DNA of 64,000 nt from Pseudonocardia sp. MH-G8. GTDB lineage: Bacteria; Actinomycetota; Actinomycetes; Mycobacteriales; Pseudonocardiaceae. The notes under the pieces were generated by a model. It saw only the letters and a program-made list of their open reading frames with translations. It searched no databases and was not told where the DNA came from. Made by a program: the position numbers and the translations under genes. The stretch lies in the NCBI RefSeq assembly GCF_002262885.1, contig NZ_NKYF01000002.1:496001-560000 (forward strand). Reading direction: 5' to 3'. Below, piece by piece: positions 55,473-64,000 of this stretch (positions are counted from its first letter, which is position 1; the number at the start of each line of letters is the position of its first letter).

Positions 55473-56447
55473 CTACTGGTAGAGGACCTCCTGGATCTCC
55501 GGGCTGTCGATGTTGCTCTGGTCGTACCAGAAGAAGCCGGTGTCGATCACGGGTGGCAGCTGCTCGCCGCGCGTGGCCTTCACCGCCGCGTCGACGAGCT
55601 GCTCGCCCATGCCGACCGGGTTCTGCGTGATCGCGCCGAGCATCGTGCCGCTGCGGATCGCCTCGACCTGCGCCGCGCCGGAGTCGAAGCCGACGACGGT
55701 GAGGCCCTGCACACCGCTCTCCTGCACGCCCCGGACGACGCCGATCGCCGAGCCCTCGTTCGACCCGTAGATGCCCTTCAGGTCCGGGTTCGACGCGATG
55801 ATCGCCTTGGTGATGTCGGCGGACTTCGCCTGGTCGCCACCGCCGTACTGCGGCTCCAGCAGCTGGATGCCGGGCGCGTTGGCCTGCATCCACTCGGTGA
55901 AGCCGTCGCGCCGGTCGGTGCCGGACTTGCTGGTCTGGTCGTGCACGACGAGCGCGACCTTGCCGGTGCCGCCGACCGCCTCGGCCATGTGCTTCGCGGC
56001 CTCGGCCGCGGCGGCCTTGTTGTCGGTGGCGGCGGTGGTGAGCGGGATGTCGCTGTCGACGCCCGAGTCGAAGGCGATGACCGGGATGTCGCGGCTCTGC
56101 GCCTGCTGCAGCAGCGGCGCCGCGGCCCGGGAGTCGAGGGCAGCGAAGCCGATGACGTCGGGCTGGCGGCCCAGCGCGTTCGTCAGCATCGTCACCTGGG
56201 CCTCGATGTCGGCCTCGGTGGCCGGGCCCTCGAAGCTGATCCGCACGCCCTGGCGGGCCGCCTCCTGCTCGGCGCCCTGCTTCACGGCCTGCCAGAACTG
56301 GTGCTGGAAGCCCTTGGACACGATCGCGACGTAGGGCTGGTCGGCCTCGCCGCCACCCCCGCCCGCGTCCGACCCGCCGCCGCACGCCGCGGCGGTCAGG
56401 GCGAACGCGGCCGTCGCGACGGCCGCTCCGATCCGGTGGATCCGCAT
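55473..56447 (-). CDS. Sugar ABC transporter, substrate-binding lipoprotein (RbsB type)
   Basis: The 324-residue protein has a lipoprotein signal (AAFALTAAACGGG) and a Peripla_BP_4 fold: VAIVSKGFQHQFWQAVKQGAEQEAARQG, VIGFAALDS, IYGSNEGSAIGVV and TVVGFDSG. It captures a monosaccharide for the permease and ATPase encoded upstream in the operon. The gene is the last of the transport cluster and ends just before the hairpin. From the neighbouring enzymes the cargo is probably L-fucose or a similar sugar. Confidence 0.93.
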   Translation of the reverse strand: MRIHRIGAAVATAAFALTAAACGGGSDAGGGGGEADQPYVAIVSKGFQHQFWQAVKQGAEQEAARQGVRISFEGPATEADIEAQVTMLTNALGRQPDVIGFAALDSRAAAPLLQQAQSRDIPVIAFDSGVDSDIPLTTAATDNKAAAAEAAKHMAEAVGGTGKVALVVHDQTSKSGTDRRDGFTEWMQANAPGIQLLEPQYGGGDQAKSADITKAIIASNPDLKGIYGSNEGSAIGVVRGVQESGVQGLTVVGFDSGAAQVEAIRSGTMLGAITQNPVGMGEQLVDAAVKATRGEQLPPVIDTGFFWYDQSNIDSPEIQEVLYQ

Positions 56448-56478
56448 GGTCGATCGAACTCCCTTGGTCGAACGGTTG

Positions 56479-57486
56479 TCAGGTCGCGCGCTTGCGCGCG
56501 CGGTCCGCGTAGACGGCGAGCAGGATCACGCAGCCGAGGATGACGTTCTGCCACTCCTGGGGGATCAGCATGATCTGCAGCCCGTTGTTGAGCACGGAGA
56601 TGATCAGAGCGCCGATGACCGTACCGATGATCGAGCCCTTGCCCCCGGAGAGGGAGGTGCCGCCGATGACGACGGCCGCGATCGCCTGCAGCTCGTACCC
56701 CATGCCGGTGGCGGGCTGGGCGGAGCCCAACCGCGCCGAGATCAGCACGCCCGCAAGGCCCGTGAACAGGCCGGCGAGGGTGTAGATGAGGATCTTCCAG
56801 CGGCGCACGTCGATCCCCGAGAGCGCGGTGGCCTCCTCGTTGCTGCCGATCGAGTAGGTGTAGCGCCCGAGCACCGTCTTGTTCAGCAGCACGCCGGCGA
56901 TCACCGCGGCCAGCGCCAGGACGAGCACCGCGTTGGGGAAGTCGGTGCCCGGGATCAGGCTGCCGATCGAGATGTCGATGTAGGACGGGGTCTGGTCGAA
57001 GTAGATCGGCGCGCTGTCGGAGAGGACGAGGGCGAGCCCCTGCGCCACCATCATCATCGCGAGCGTCGCGATGAAGGGCGGCAGCCCGAGCACGGCCACG
57101 TTGAGGCCGTTGACCAGCCCGATCAGCCCGCCGAAGAGGATCGCGCCGAGCACCCCGAGCGGCATCGGCAGCCCGCTGTTCACGATCAGCACCCCGGACA
57201 TGACGGCGCAGAGCGCCATCCCGGTGCCGATCGACAGGTCGATGCCGCCCGTGATGATCACGAACGTGGTGCCCAGGGCCAGCGTCCCGATCACGACGGT
57301 CGAGAACAGGATGTTGGTGATGTTGCCGTAGTTGAAGAAGTTCGGGTCGACGATCGAGAAGAACGCGAAGATCGCCAGCAGGCTCGCGAAGGCGAGGAAC
57401 TGCTGCAGGCCCGCGCGCAGCGAACGCCGCACCGCATCGGGCGCTGCGCTGCGCTGCTCCTCGTCGGTGGCCGCGGGGGTGGTCAC
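56479..57486 (-). CDS. Sugar ABC transporter permease (RbsC type)
   Basis: The 335-residue protein has eight to ten membrane helices and the RbsC-like motifs ITGGIDLSIGTGMAL, GLINGLN-like GLVNGLNVAVLGLPPFIATLAM, and AAVVIGGTSLSGGKGSIIGTVIGALII near the end. It carries the sugar through the membrane as a homodimer. Its ATG lies in the overlap with the ATPase stop (four bases). Confidence 0.95.
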   Translation of the reverse strand: MTTPAATDEEQRSAAPDAVRRSLRAGLQQFLAFASLLAIFAFFSIVDPNFFNYGNITNILFSTVVIGTLALGTTFVIITGGIDLSIGTGMALCAVMSGVLIVNSGLPMPLGVLGAILFGGLIGLVNGLNVAVLGLPPFIATLAMMMVAQGLALVLSDSAPIYFDQTPSYIDISIGSLIPGTDFPNAVLVLALAAVIAGVLLNKTVLGRYTYSIGSNEEATALSGIDVRRWKILIYTLAGLFTGLAGVLISARLGSAQPATGMGYELQAIAAVVIGGTSLSGGKGSIIGTVIGALIISVLNNGLQIMLIPQEWQNVILGCVILLAVYADRARKRAT

Positions 57487-59000
57487 GTCAGGACCTCCGT
57501 GTCGGGACGCAGCGTTGCGTAGTGCATGACGCTCTCCTGGGTGGCTTCGGCGGCGTCGAGCTGCCCGGTGACCCGTCCCTCGCTCATGACGACGATGCGG
57601 TGCGACATCCGCAGCACCTCCGGCAGCTCGGAGGAGATCATGATGATCGACTTTCCCTGGGCGGCGAGGTCGTTGAGCAGCCGGTAGATCTCTTCCTTGG
57701 CGCCCACGTCGATCCCGCGGGTCGGCTCATCGAAGATCAGGATGTCGCAGTCCTTGACCAGCCACTTCGCGATGACGACCTTCTGCTGGTTGCCGCCGGA
57801 GAGGAACTTGGCCGTCTGGTCGACCGACGGGGTGCGGATGCGCAGGCCGTCCACCAGCTCGCGCGACCGCGCCCGCATGGCCTTCGCGCGCACGAACCCG
57901 AAGGACTGGAACTTCTCCTTCACCGAGCTCAGCCCGATGTTGGCGTTGACGTCCTGCTCGAGCAGCAGCCCGAGCTGCTTGCGGTCCTCGGACAGGTAGC
58001 CGATGCGGTGCTTGGCGGCCTCGGCCGGGTTGGTGATGCGCACCGGCCTCCCGCGCAGCGTGACCGTGCCGGACGCGACCGGGTCGGCGCCCACGAGCGC
58101 ACGGGCCACCTCGGTGCGCCCGGCGCCCATCAGCCCCGCGAAGCCCAGGATCTCGCCTTCCCGCAGCTCGAACGAGACCTCCTTCAGCAGCTCCTTCGTG
58201 CTGAGCCGGTCGACCGCGAGCACGACGGGCCGGTCCTCGCGCACCCCCTCCGGCCCGGCGCCACCCGCGATCTCCCGCCCGACCATGCGGGCGATGACCT
58301 CGGGCATCGTCGTGGTCGCCGTCTCCAGCGTGTCGACGTAGCGACCGTCGCGGATCACCGTGATGCGGTCGCTGATCGCCTTCAGCTCGTCCATCCGGTG
58401 CGAGATGTAGATGACGGCGGTGTCCGGCGTCCGGAAGCGGCGGATCAGGTCGTGCAGCACCTGCACCTCGGCGTCGTTCAACGCCGCCGTGGGCTCATCC
58501 ATGATCAGGATGCGGGCGTCGTAGGACAGCGCCTTCGCGATCTCGACCATCTGCTGCTTGGCCACCGTGAGGTCGCCGACCCGCTGCCCGGGCCGCAGCG
58601 GCAGGTGCAGCCGGTCCAGCAGCTCGGCCGCCTTCGCCTCGAGCGCGCGGTCGGCCAGGAACACCCGTCCGGCGCGGGGCTCGCGGCCGATGAAGATGTT
58701 CTGCGCGACCGTGAGGTCGGGCATCAGGTTGAACTCCTGGTGGATGATGCTGATGCCCTGCTCCAGCGCGTCCCGCGGGCCGCTGACCTGCAGCGGCTTC
58801 CCGTCGAGGAGGAACTCGCCCTCGTCGGCGGTGTAGATGCCCGACAGCAGCTTCATCAACGTCGACTTGCCGGCGCCGTTCTCGCCCACGAGCGCCAGCA
58901 CCTCGCCGCGGCGCAGCTCCAGGTGCATGTCCTGCAGCGCCCGCACGCCGGGGAAGCTCTTCCCGACGCCCCGGGCCGCCAGGAGCAGCTCGCTGCTCAC
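57483..59000 (-). CDS. Sugar ABC transporter ATP-binding protein (RbsA type)
   Basis: The 505-residue protein holds two ATPase domains. The N-terminal one has LVGENGAGKSTLMKLLSG, LTVAKQQMVEIAKAL and LIMDEPTAALND. The C-terminal one is partly degenerate, with GFAGLMGAGRTEVARAL, FLSGGNQQKVVIAKWL and LIFDEPTRGIDVG. This is the RbsA/MglA architecture for monosaccharide uptake. The GTG at 59000 overlaps the RbsD/FucU stop; upstream in-frame codons lie in other genes. Confidence 0.95.
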   Translation of the reverse strand: MSSELLLAARGVGKSFPGVRALQDMHLELRRGEVLALVGENGAGKSTLMKLLSGIYTADEGEFLLDGKPLQVSGPRDALEQGISIIHQEFNLMPDLTVAQNIFIGREPRAGRVFLADRALEAKAAELLDRLHLPLRPGQRVGDLTVAKQQMVEIAKALSYDARILIMDEPTAALNDAEVQVLHDLIRRFRTPDTAVIYISHRMDELKAISDRITVIRDGRYVDTLETATTTMPEVIARMVGREIAGGAGPEGVREDRPVVLAVDRLSTKELLKEVSFELREGEILGFAGLMGAGRTEVARALVGADPVASGTVTLRGRPVRITNPAEAAKHRIGYLSEDRKQLGLLLEQDVNANIGLSSVKEKFQSFGFVRAKAMRARSRELVDGLRIRTPSVDQTAKFLSGGNQQKVVIAKWLVKDCDILIFDEPTRGIDVGAKEEIYRLLNDLAAQGKSIIMISSELPEVLRMSHRIVVMSEGRVTGQLDAAEATQESVMHYATLRPDTEVLT

Positions 59001-59398
59001 GTCACGACGCCCTTGCGCAGGATCGCGTTGCCGTAGACCCGGGTCTCGCCGGTGCGCACGATCAGGTAGGCGGGCGCGGCGGCCTCGTAGAACCCGAACC
59101 GGTCGAGGAAGCGCACGTCGGTGGTGCCGGCCGCGGCCGCCAGCTCCTCCTGCACGGGCAGCCGCTCCCCGTCCGGGGTGGCCATGAGGTCGACGGCGGG
59201 CGCGTCGTCCAGCGGCACCACCGTCCGGATCGCGGCCATGAGGTCCGGTGTCGTGACGCCGGGCAGGTCGAGCACGCGCGAACCGAGCCGGTGCGCGGGG
59301 AAGTGCGCGTCGGCCAGCACGACGGCGTCGGAATGACCCATCGCATCGAGGTGGGCGAGCAGCGGCCCGGTCAGGAGCGGGTGGATGCCCGAGAGCAC
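58997..59398 (-). CDS. RbsD/FucU family sugar mutarotase
   Basis: The 133-residue protein has the RbsD/FucU fold with the N-terminal MLSGIHPLLTGPLLAHLDAMGHSD, whose His residues act in catalysis, and FGFYEAAAPAYLIVRTGETRVYGN. Mutarotases of this family interconvert anomers of fucose or ribose. Given the enzymes nearby, a fucose mutarotase (FucU-type) role is favoured. It starts at GTG 59398, ten bases from the amidohydrolase stop, and overlaps the transporter ATPase start. Confidence 0.88.
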   Translation of the reverse strand: MLSGIHPLLTGPLLAHLDAMGHSDAVVLADAHFPAHRLGSRVLDLPGVTTPDLMAAIRTVVPLDDAPAVDLMATPDGERLPVQEELAAAAGTTDVRFLDRFGFYEAAAPAYLIVRTGETRVYGNAILRKGVVT

Positions 59399-59407
59399 AG
59401 ATCCTCC

Positions 59408-60244
59408 TCAGGAGTTCGCAGCGAGACCGTAGACCCGCCGGGCCGTGGCCGCGAGGATCTTGTTCTGCTCCTCGGCGGTCAGCTCCCCGACCAGCTGGGA
59501 CATGACCTCCCAGGTGCCGGCGTAGCCCGCCGTGAGCAGCGTCATCGGCCAGTCGCTGCCCCACAGCAGACGGTCCGGGCCGAACAGCTCCAGCGCCGTC
59601 TCCCACGCCGGCCGGATGGCGGCCACGGTGAACGGCTCGCCGGCCACCTGCAGCCCGGACACCTTGGCCACGGTGTTGGGGCGCGCGGCGACGGCGGCGA
59701 ACGCCTCGCGCCACCGCGGGAGGTCCGGCTTCCCGTGCGGCGGCTTGCCGAGGTGGTCGAGCACGACCGTGAGCCCGGGCAGCGCCCCGGCCAGCTCCGC
59801 GGTGGCGGTGAGGTGGCGCGGCCACGCGTCGGGCACGTCGAAGGGCAGGCCGCGCTCGGCGAGCAGGCCCAGCGACGTGCGCACGGACGGCAGGGCGAGG
59901 AAGTCGTCGCGCGGGTCGTCGTGCACGAGGTGGCGCACCCCGCGGAACGCCGGGTCGCCCGAGAACCGGTCGAGCTGGGCTTGGGCGAGCGCCGGGTCGT
60001 CGAGCTGCACCCAGCCGACGACACCGGCCACCCAGCCGTGGGCGGCCGCGACGTCCAGCATGAACTCGGTGTCGGTGACCGAGTCCTCGGCCTGCACCAG
60101 CACCGCGTGCGTGACGCCTGCCGCGCGCAGCTCGGCCTCGGCGCGCTCCGCCCGGATCGTGGTGTGCAGCGGGCCGAGCTCCGGGGTGATCCAGGAGTAG
60201 TTGCTGCGCTGCAGGTCCCACAGGTGCAGGTGGGCGTCGATCAC
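59408..60244 (-). CDS. Amidohydrolase-family sugar lactonase
   Basis: The 278-residue protein is an amidohydrolase_2 member: [18 protein letters not shown] (metal-binding HxH), VVLDHLGKPPHG and LLWGSDWPMT with the catalytic Asp. This subgroup includes L-fucono-1,5-lactonase and L-rhamnono-lactonase, which hydrolyse the lactone made by the sugar dehydrogenase. It sits between the mutarotase and the aldo/keto reductase, which fits that step. The GTG at 60244 overlaps the reductase stop. Confidence 0.87.
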   Translation of the reverse strand: MIDAHLHLWDLQRSNYSWITPELGPLHTTIRAERAEAELRAAGVTHAVLVQAEDSVTDTEFMLDVAAAHGWVAGVVGWVQLDDPALAQAQLDRFSGDPAFRGVRHLVHDDPRDDFLALPSVRTSLGLLAERGLPFDVPDAWPRHLTATAELAGALPGLTVVLDHLGKPPHGKPDLPRWREAFAAVAARPNTVAKVSGLQVAGEPFTVAAIRPAWETALELFGPDRLLWGSDWPMTLLTAGYAGTWEVMSQLVGELTAEEQNKILAATARRVYGLAANS

Positions 60245-61197
60245 GGCAGGAGCCCCTGCGCGGTGAGGTGCTCCCACAGCTCGGCGGGGATCGGCACGGC
60301 CGCCCGAGCCACGTTCTGGCGCACGTGGGCGGGCTCCGTGGCTCCCAGCACGACCGAACGAACCGCCGGTTCCCGCAGCGGGAACTGCAACGCGGCGGCC
60401 GGCAGCTCCACCCCGTGCTCGGCGCAGACGGCGGCGAGCCGCTCCGCGCGGGCGATCACCTCGGCGGGCGCGTCGCCGTACTCGTAGTGGGCACCGTCGG
60501 CCGGGTGCGGGGTGGACAGCAGGCCGGAGTTGAACGCGCCGGCCACCACCACACCGACGCCGCGTTCCCGGCACTCGGGCAGCAGCTCTGCGGCGGCGGG
60601 CTGCTCCAGCAGCGTGTAGCGCCCCGCCACCATGAGCAGGTCGAGCCCGCCTTCGCGTACGCCCGCGAGGTGCGCGGCCACGGACTTCGACCCGATCCCC
60701 ACCGCCCGCACGAGGCCCTCGTCGCGCAGCGCGACCAGGCCCGGGACGGCCGCGCGGACCGAGCCCTCCATGTCGTCGTACTCGTCGGGATCGTGCAGGA
60801 ACAGCACGTCGACCCGGTCGAGGCCGAGCCGCTCCAGCGACTCGTCGAGGCTGCGGCGCACGCCGTCGGGGGAGACATCCCACACCCGGCGCCGGTCGGC
60901 GGGGACGACGAAGCCGCCTTCCTCGTCCCACTCATCTGATGTTTCCGGGCTGGGACGGAGCAGCCTGCCGGCTTTCGTCGAGATGACGAATTCCTCGCGC
61001 GGCTTGCCGGCGAGGAACGCTCCGAGCCGCCGCTCGGCCACGCCGAGGCCGTAGTGCGGGGCGGTGTCGAAGTAGCGGATTCCGCACTCCCACGCCTGCT
61101 CCAGCACGGCGTGCGCCTGCTCGTCGGACATCGCGGTGAACAGGTTGCCGAGGTTGGCGCCACCGAATCCCAGCGCGCCGAGGGCGAGATCATTCAT
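60241..61197 (-). CDS. Aldo/keto reductase, probable L-fucose (aldose) dehydrogenase
   Basis: The 318-residue protein has the aldo/keto reductase barrel with catalytic Asp/Tyr/Lys/His in [25 protein letters not shown] and [13 protein letters not shown]. It belongs to the D-threo-aldose/L-fucose dehydrogenase group (AKR15/pyridoxal-like), which oxidises the sugar to its lactone with NAD(P). The ATG at 61197 overlaps the dehydratase stop by eight bases, so the genes are coupled. The lactonase gene follows. The substrate assignment comes from context. Confidence 0.87.
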   Translation of the reverse strand: MNDLALGALGFGGANLGNLFTAMSDEQAHAVLEQAWECGIRYFDTAPHYGLGVAERRLGAFLAGKPREEFVISTKAGRLLRPSPETSDEWDEEGGFVVPADRRRVWDVSPDGVRRSLDESLERLGLDRVDVLFLHDPDEYDDMEGSVRAAVPGLVALRDEGLVRAVGIGSKSVAAHLAGVREGGLDLLMVAGRYTLLEQPAAAELLPECRERGVGVVVAGAFNSGLLSTPHPADGAHYEYGDAPAEVIARAERLAAVCAEHGVELPAAALQFPLREPAVRSVVLGATEPAHVRQNVARAAVPIPAELWEHLTAQGLLP

Positions 61198-62476
61198 CGG
61201 TGGACACCGTATGCCCGGCGAGCGACGCCGCGTGCATCTCGGTTCCCGCTCCGGGTTCGGTCGGCGCCCGGTAGCGCCCACCGGCGACCTGGACCGGCGT
61301 GACGAAGTGCTCGTGCAGGTGGTCGACGAACTCGATCATGCGTCCGTCGATGCGCCCCGACACCGCCACGTAGTCGAGCATCGCCAGGTGCTGGACGGCC
61401 TCGCACAGCCCGACGCCGCCCGCGTGCGGGCAGACCCGCACCCCGAACCTCGCCGCGAGCAGCAGCATCGCGATGTTCTCGTTGACACCCGCCACGCGGG
61501 TGGCGTCGATCTGCAGGACCGCCAGCGCGTCGGCGGCGAGGAACTGCTTGGCCAGCACGCGGTTGGCCATGTGCTCGCCGGTCGCCACCGGGATCGGGGC
61601 GATGCCGCGCGCGATGGCGGCGTGCCCGAGCACGTCGTCGGGGCTGGTGGGCTCCTCCACCCAGGCGAGGTCGAAGCCCTCCAGCTCCTTGATCCACGCG
61701 ATCGCGTCGGCGACGTCCCAGCGCTGGTTGGCGTCCACGGCGATGCGCACCTCGGGGCCGACCGCGTCACGGGCGATCCGCAGCCGGCGCACGTCGTCGG
61801 CGAGGTCGCCACCGACCTTGAGCTTGATCTGGTCGAAGCCCTCGGCCACCGCCTCCCGGCAGAGCCGGTCGAGCTTCTCGTCGTCGTAGCCCAGCCAGCC
61901 CGGCGTGGTCGTGTAGGCGGGGTAGCCCTCGCGCAGCAGCCGCGCCTCCCGCTCCGCGCGCCCCGGCTCGGCCGCCCGCAGGATCTCCAGCGCCTGCTCG
62001 CGGGTCAGCGCGTCGCTGAGGTAGCGGAAGTCGACGAGGTCGACGAGCTGCTCGGGCGTCATCGCGGCGAGGACCTGCCACAGCGGGCGGCCCTCCCGCT
62101 TGGCCCGCAGGTCCCACAGGGCGTTGACGACCGCGCCGATCGCCATGTGCATGACGCCCTTCTCCGGGCCCAGCCAGCGCAGCTGCGAGTCGTGCACGAG
62201 TTCGCGCCAGGTGCCACCCATGTCGGCGAGCAGCGCGTCGACGTCGCGGCCGACGAGGTGCCCGGCGAGCGCCTCGATCGCCGCGACCTGCACGTCGTTG
62301 CCCCGGCCGATGGTGAAGACGAAGCCGTGCCCGGCGAGCCCGTCCGCGGCGTCGGTGACGATCCGGACGTAGGCCGCGGAGTAGTCCGGGTCGGGGTTCA
62401 TCGCATCCGACCCGTCGAGTTCGAGCGAGGTCGGGAACCGCACGTCCGCGGTCTCCAGAGCGGTGATGCGGCCCAC
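61190..62476 (-). CDS. L-fuconate dehydratase (enolase superfamily)
   Basis: The 428-residue protein starts [37 protein letters not shown], almost diagnostic of fuconate dehydratases. It has the catalytic Lys pair in [10 protein letters not shown] and metal ligands in [21 protein letters not shown] and [11 protein letters not shown]. The catalytic His is in [11 protein letters not shown]. It converts L-fuconate to 2-keto-3-deoxy-L-fuconate. The GTG at 62476 (AAGGGA at six bases) fits the family N-terminus better than the ATG at 62518, which overlaps a palindromic site. It is the first gene of the minus-strand operon. Confidence 0.92.
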   Translation of the reverse strand: MGRITALETADVRFPTSLELDGSDAMNPDPDYSAAYVRIVTDAADGLAGHGFVFTIGRGNDVQVAAIEALAGHLVGRDVDALLADMGGTWRELVHDSQLRWLGPEKGVMHMAIGAVVNALWDLRAKREGRPLWQVLAAMTPEQLVDLVDFRYLSDALTREQALEILRAAEPGRAEREARLLREGYPAYTTTPGWLGYDDEKLDRLCREAVAEGFDQIKLKVGGDLADDVRRLRIARDAVGPEVRIAVDANQRWDVADAIAWIKELEGFDLAWVEEPTSPDDVLGHAAIARGIAPIPVATGEHMANRVLAKQFLAADALAVLQIDATRVAGVNENIAMLLLAARFGVRVCPHAGGVGLCEAVQHLAMLDYVAVSGRIDGRMIEFVDHLHEHFVTPVQVAGGRYRAPTEPGAGTEMHAASLAGHTVSTDE

Positions 62477-62514
62477 GCGCAGTCCCTTCGTCGGCGATGC
62501 GCGGCCCACCGTAG

Positions 62515-62725
62515 ACATCGGATGTATGGCCGGTCAAGAACGATCAGGTCGCGGTTGGGTCGCGAATTCCCGCAGGTCCACCCCGCTCCCCGAGGGTGAA
62601 GATCCGAAGTATCGGTTGCACATTGCTGTCACCACGACGATGAGCAACCGATACTCGAGATCACCGCGCCTGCCCGGTCGATTCCGGCCCGCGCGGCCGG
62701 TAGGTTCCCCCTCGGACATCAGATC
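62515..62725. promoter_or_regulatory. Divergent control region of the fuconate operons
   Basis: ACATCGGATGT (62515-62525) is a perfect short palindrome and a related ACATCAGATCT lies at 62716-62726, one near each divergent gene. In the middle GTATCGGTTGC (62609-62619) is matched by GCAACCGATAC (62644-62654), a perfect 11-bp inverted repeat. The paired outer sites are candidates for the GntR regulator at 54711. Confidence 0.5.
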
Positions 62726-62761
62726 TTTCTTTCGATCACCTCGACCGGTGAGGAGCCGCCG

Positions 62762-63619
62762 ATGAAGCTCGCCCGCCTCGGACCTGTCGGAGCCGAGATC
62801 CCCGCCCTCGTCACCGACACCGGGACCTACGACCTGCGCGGACTCGCCCGCGACATCGACGGCGGCTTCCTCGCCCGGGGCGGTGTCGCCGACGTGCGCG
62901 CCGCCGCGGAGGCCGGCTCGCTGCCGGCCCTGGACGGCGCGTCGGACCTGCGCGTGGGCTCCCCCGTCGCCCGTCCCGGAGCCGTGGTCTGCATCGGGAT
63001 GAACTACGCGGCCCACGCTGCGGAGTCGGGTGCGGCGCCGCCGGAGAACCCGGTCGTCTTCTTCAAGACGCCCAACACCGTGGGCGGCCCCGACGACGAC
63101 GTCGCGATGCCGCGCAGCGCCCAGGCCAAGGTCGACTGGGAGGTCGAGCTCGGCATCGTGATCTCCTCGACCGCGGCCTACCTCGACTCGCCCGAGCAGA
63201 GCCTCGCCCACGTCGCCGGCTTCGTGGTGGCCGACGACCTCTCGGAGCGCCACGCCCAGATCGAGATCTCGGGCGGGCAGTGGAGCAAGGGCAAGTGCGC
63301 GCCCGGCTTCTGCCCGACCGGCCCGTGGCTGGTCACGCCGGACGAGGTCGACCACCGCAACCTGCGCCTGCGCAGCTGGGTCAACGGCGAACCCCGCCAG
63401 GACTCCACGACGAAGGACATGATCTTCGACGTCGAGTTCATCGTCTGGCACCTCTCGCAGTACATGACCCTGGAACCGGGCGACCTGGTGATCACCGGCA
63501 CGCCGCAGGGTGTCGCCCTGTCCGGCCGCTTCCCGTTCCTGACCGCGGGCGACGTCGTGGAGATCGAGGTCGAGGGCCTCGGCCGGCAGCGGCACGCGCT
63601 CGTCGACGGGACCCGCTGA
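62762..63619 (+). CDS. FAH-family hydrolase, probable 2,4-diketo-3-deoxy-L-fuconate hydrolase
   Basis: The 285-residue protein has an N-terminal MKLARLGPVGAEIPALV domain and the fumarylacetoacetase C-terminal fold: CIGMNYAAHAAESG, VFFKTPNTVGGP, DWEVELGIVI (metal-binding Glu) and ITGTPQGVALS. In the nonphosphorylative fucose pathway this enzyme splits the diketo acid to pyruvate and lactate. AGGAGCCGCC precedes the ATG. Its stop overlaps the ATG of the following SDR. Confidence 0.9.
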   Translation: MKLARLGPVGAEIPALVTDTGTYDLRGLARDIDGGFLARGGVADVRAAAEAGSLPALDGASDLRVGSPVARPGAVVCIGMNYAAHAAESGAAPPENPVVFFKTPNTVGGPDDDVAMPRSAQAKVDWEVELGIVISSTAAYLDSPEQSLAHVAGFVVADDLSERHAQIEISGGQWSKGKCAPGFCPTGPWLVTPDEVDHRNLRLRSWVNGEPRQDSTTKDMIFDVEFIVWHLSQYMTLEPGDLVITGTPQGVALSGRFPFLTAGDVVEIEVEGLGRQRHALVDGTR

Positions 63620-64000
63620 TGGCGGGCGACTTCGACGGTCTGGTCGCGGCGGTCACCGGCGGGGCGTCGGGGATCGGCGCCGCGATCGCGCGGCGGCTCG
63701 CGGCCGGTGGCGCGCGCGTGGCCGTGTTCGACCGGGACGTGAGCAACCCGCCGGAGGGAACGCTGGCCGTGCAGGCCGACGTCACCGACGACACCTCGGT
63801 GCGCGCCGCGGTCGATCGCGTGCTGCAGGAGTGGGACCGGCTCGACATCCTGGTCAACAACGCCGGGATCGGGTCGCAGGGCACCGTCGCGGACAACCCC
63901 GACGACGAGTGGCACCGGGTCCTGGACGTCAACCTGCTCGGGATCGTCCGCACGAGCCGGGCGGCGCTGCCGGCGCTGCGCCGCTCGCCGTCCGCAGCGA
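63619..64000 (+). CDS. Short-chain dehydrogenase, probable 2-keto-3-deoxy-L-fuconate dehydrogenase (cut by window edge)
   Basis: The first 127 codons are in the window. They show the NAD-binding TGGASGIGAAIARRL, VQADVTDDTS, ILVNNAGIGSQGTV and the helix with RVLDVNLLGIVRTSRAAL, a classical SDR. The catalytic Ser-Tyr-Lys region is beyond the edge. By context it oxidises the keto-deoxy acid to the diketo acid that the FAH enzyme cleaves. The ATG overlaps the previous stop (ATGA). Confidence 0.88.
   Translation, partial: MAGDFDGLVAAVTGGASGIGAAIARRLAAGGARVAVFDRDVSNPPEGTLAVQADVTDDTSVRAAVDRVLQEWDRLDILVNNAGIGSQGTVADNPDDEWHRVLDVNLLGIVRTSRAALPALRRSPSAA

Overview
The window is a GC-rich (about 70% or more) actinobacterial chromosome segment. 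Frequent GTG starts, 4-base overlaps between successive genes, an iniBAC-type dynamin locus, a FadE5-type acyl-CoA dehydrogenase, an FxsA/SIMPL/DUF1206 cluster and CCA-encoded tRNA-Gly point to Pseudonocardiaceae, probably a Pseudonocardia-like organism. The genus is an inference from gene content, not from a marker gene.

Layout. 1-8.2 kb: an edge-truncated membrane protein, an AraC regulator divergent from a methyltransferase, a two-component system (response regulator and DesK-type kinase) divergent from an ABC exporter, then dcd and a WecB-like epimerase. 8.36-11.9 kb: tRNA-Gly(CCC) followed by a decayed integrative element with a broken tyrosine integrase, a RepSA-like fragment, TetR, monooxygenase and hydrolase stubs, plus two intact small genes. 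11.9-17.1 kb: methyltransferase, P450/MarR pair, DNA polymerase IV, YjbR-like protein and membrane proteins. 17.1-28.5 kb: the most distinctive region. It holds a membrane-anchored Hsp70-like ATPase that has lost its substrate-binding domain, three IniB-like genes (two with long Asp/Asn-rich repeats), the dynamin-like GTPases IniA and IniC, and a MalT/LuxR-type regulator resembling mycobacterial IniR. The three iniB-like genes share a precise promoter architecture: an identical 13-bp box 28 bp before an aligned -10, with a second box 33-34 bp upstream.

28.6-42.1 kb: two cytidylyltransferases, a Tat-exported peptidoglycan-type amidase, FadE5-like dehydrogenase, LacI/beta-galactosidase, a CBS protein, a VanW-like cell wall protein, a GroES-like protein and an AAA ATPase. 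42.2-46.1 kb: saccharopine-dehydrogenase-like/TetR pair and small membrane or envelope proteins with a short dispersed repeat. 46.2-49.8 kb: a three-gene branched-chain 2-oxoacid (or pyruvate) dehydrogenase operon. 50.0-52.9 kb: an antitoxin-like protein and a polar amino acid ABC transporter. 53.0-54.7 kb: a lower-GC patch with a small secreted Cys protein, and an OLD-like ATPase.

54.7-64 kb: a sugar catabolic region that reads as a nonphosphorylative L-fucose (or related 6-deoxysugar) pathway. It has a GntR regulator, a ribose-type ABC importer, RbsD/FucU mutarotase, aldo/keto reductase dehydrogenase, amidohydrolase lactonase, fuconate dehydratase, FAH-family hydrolase and an SDR cut by the window edge.
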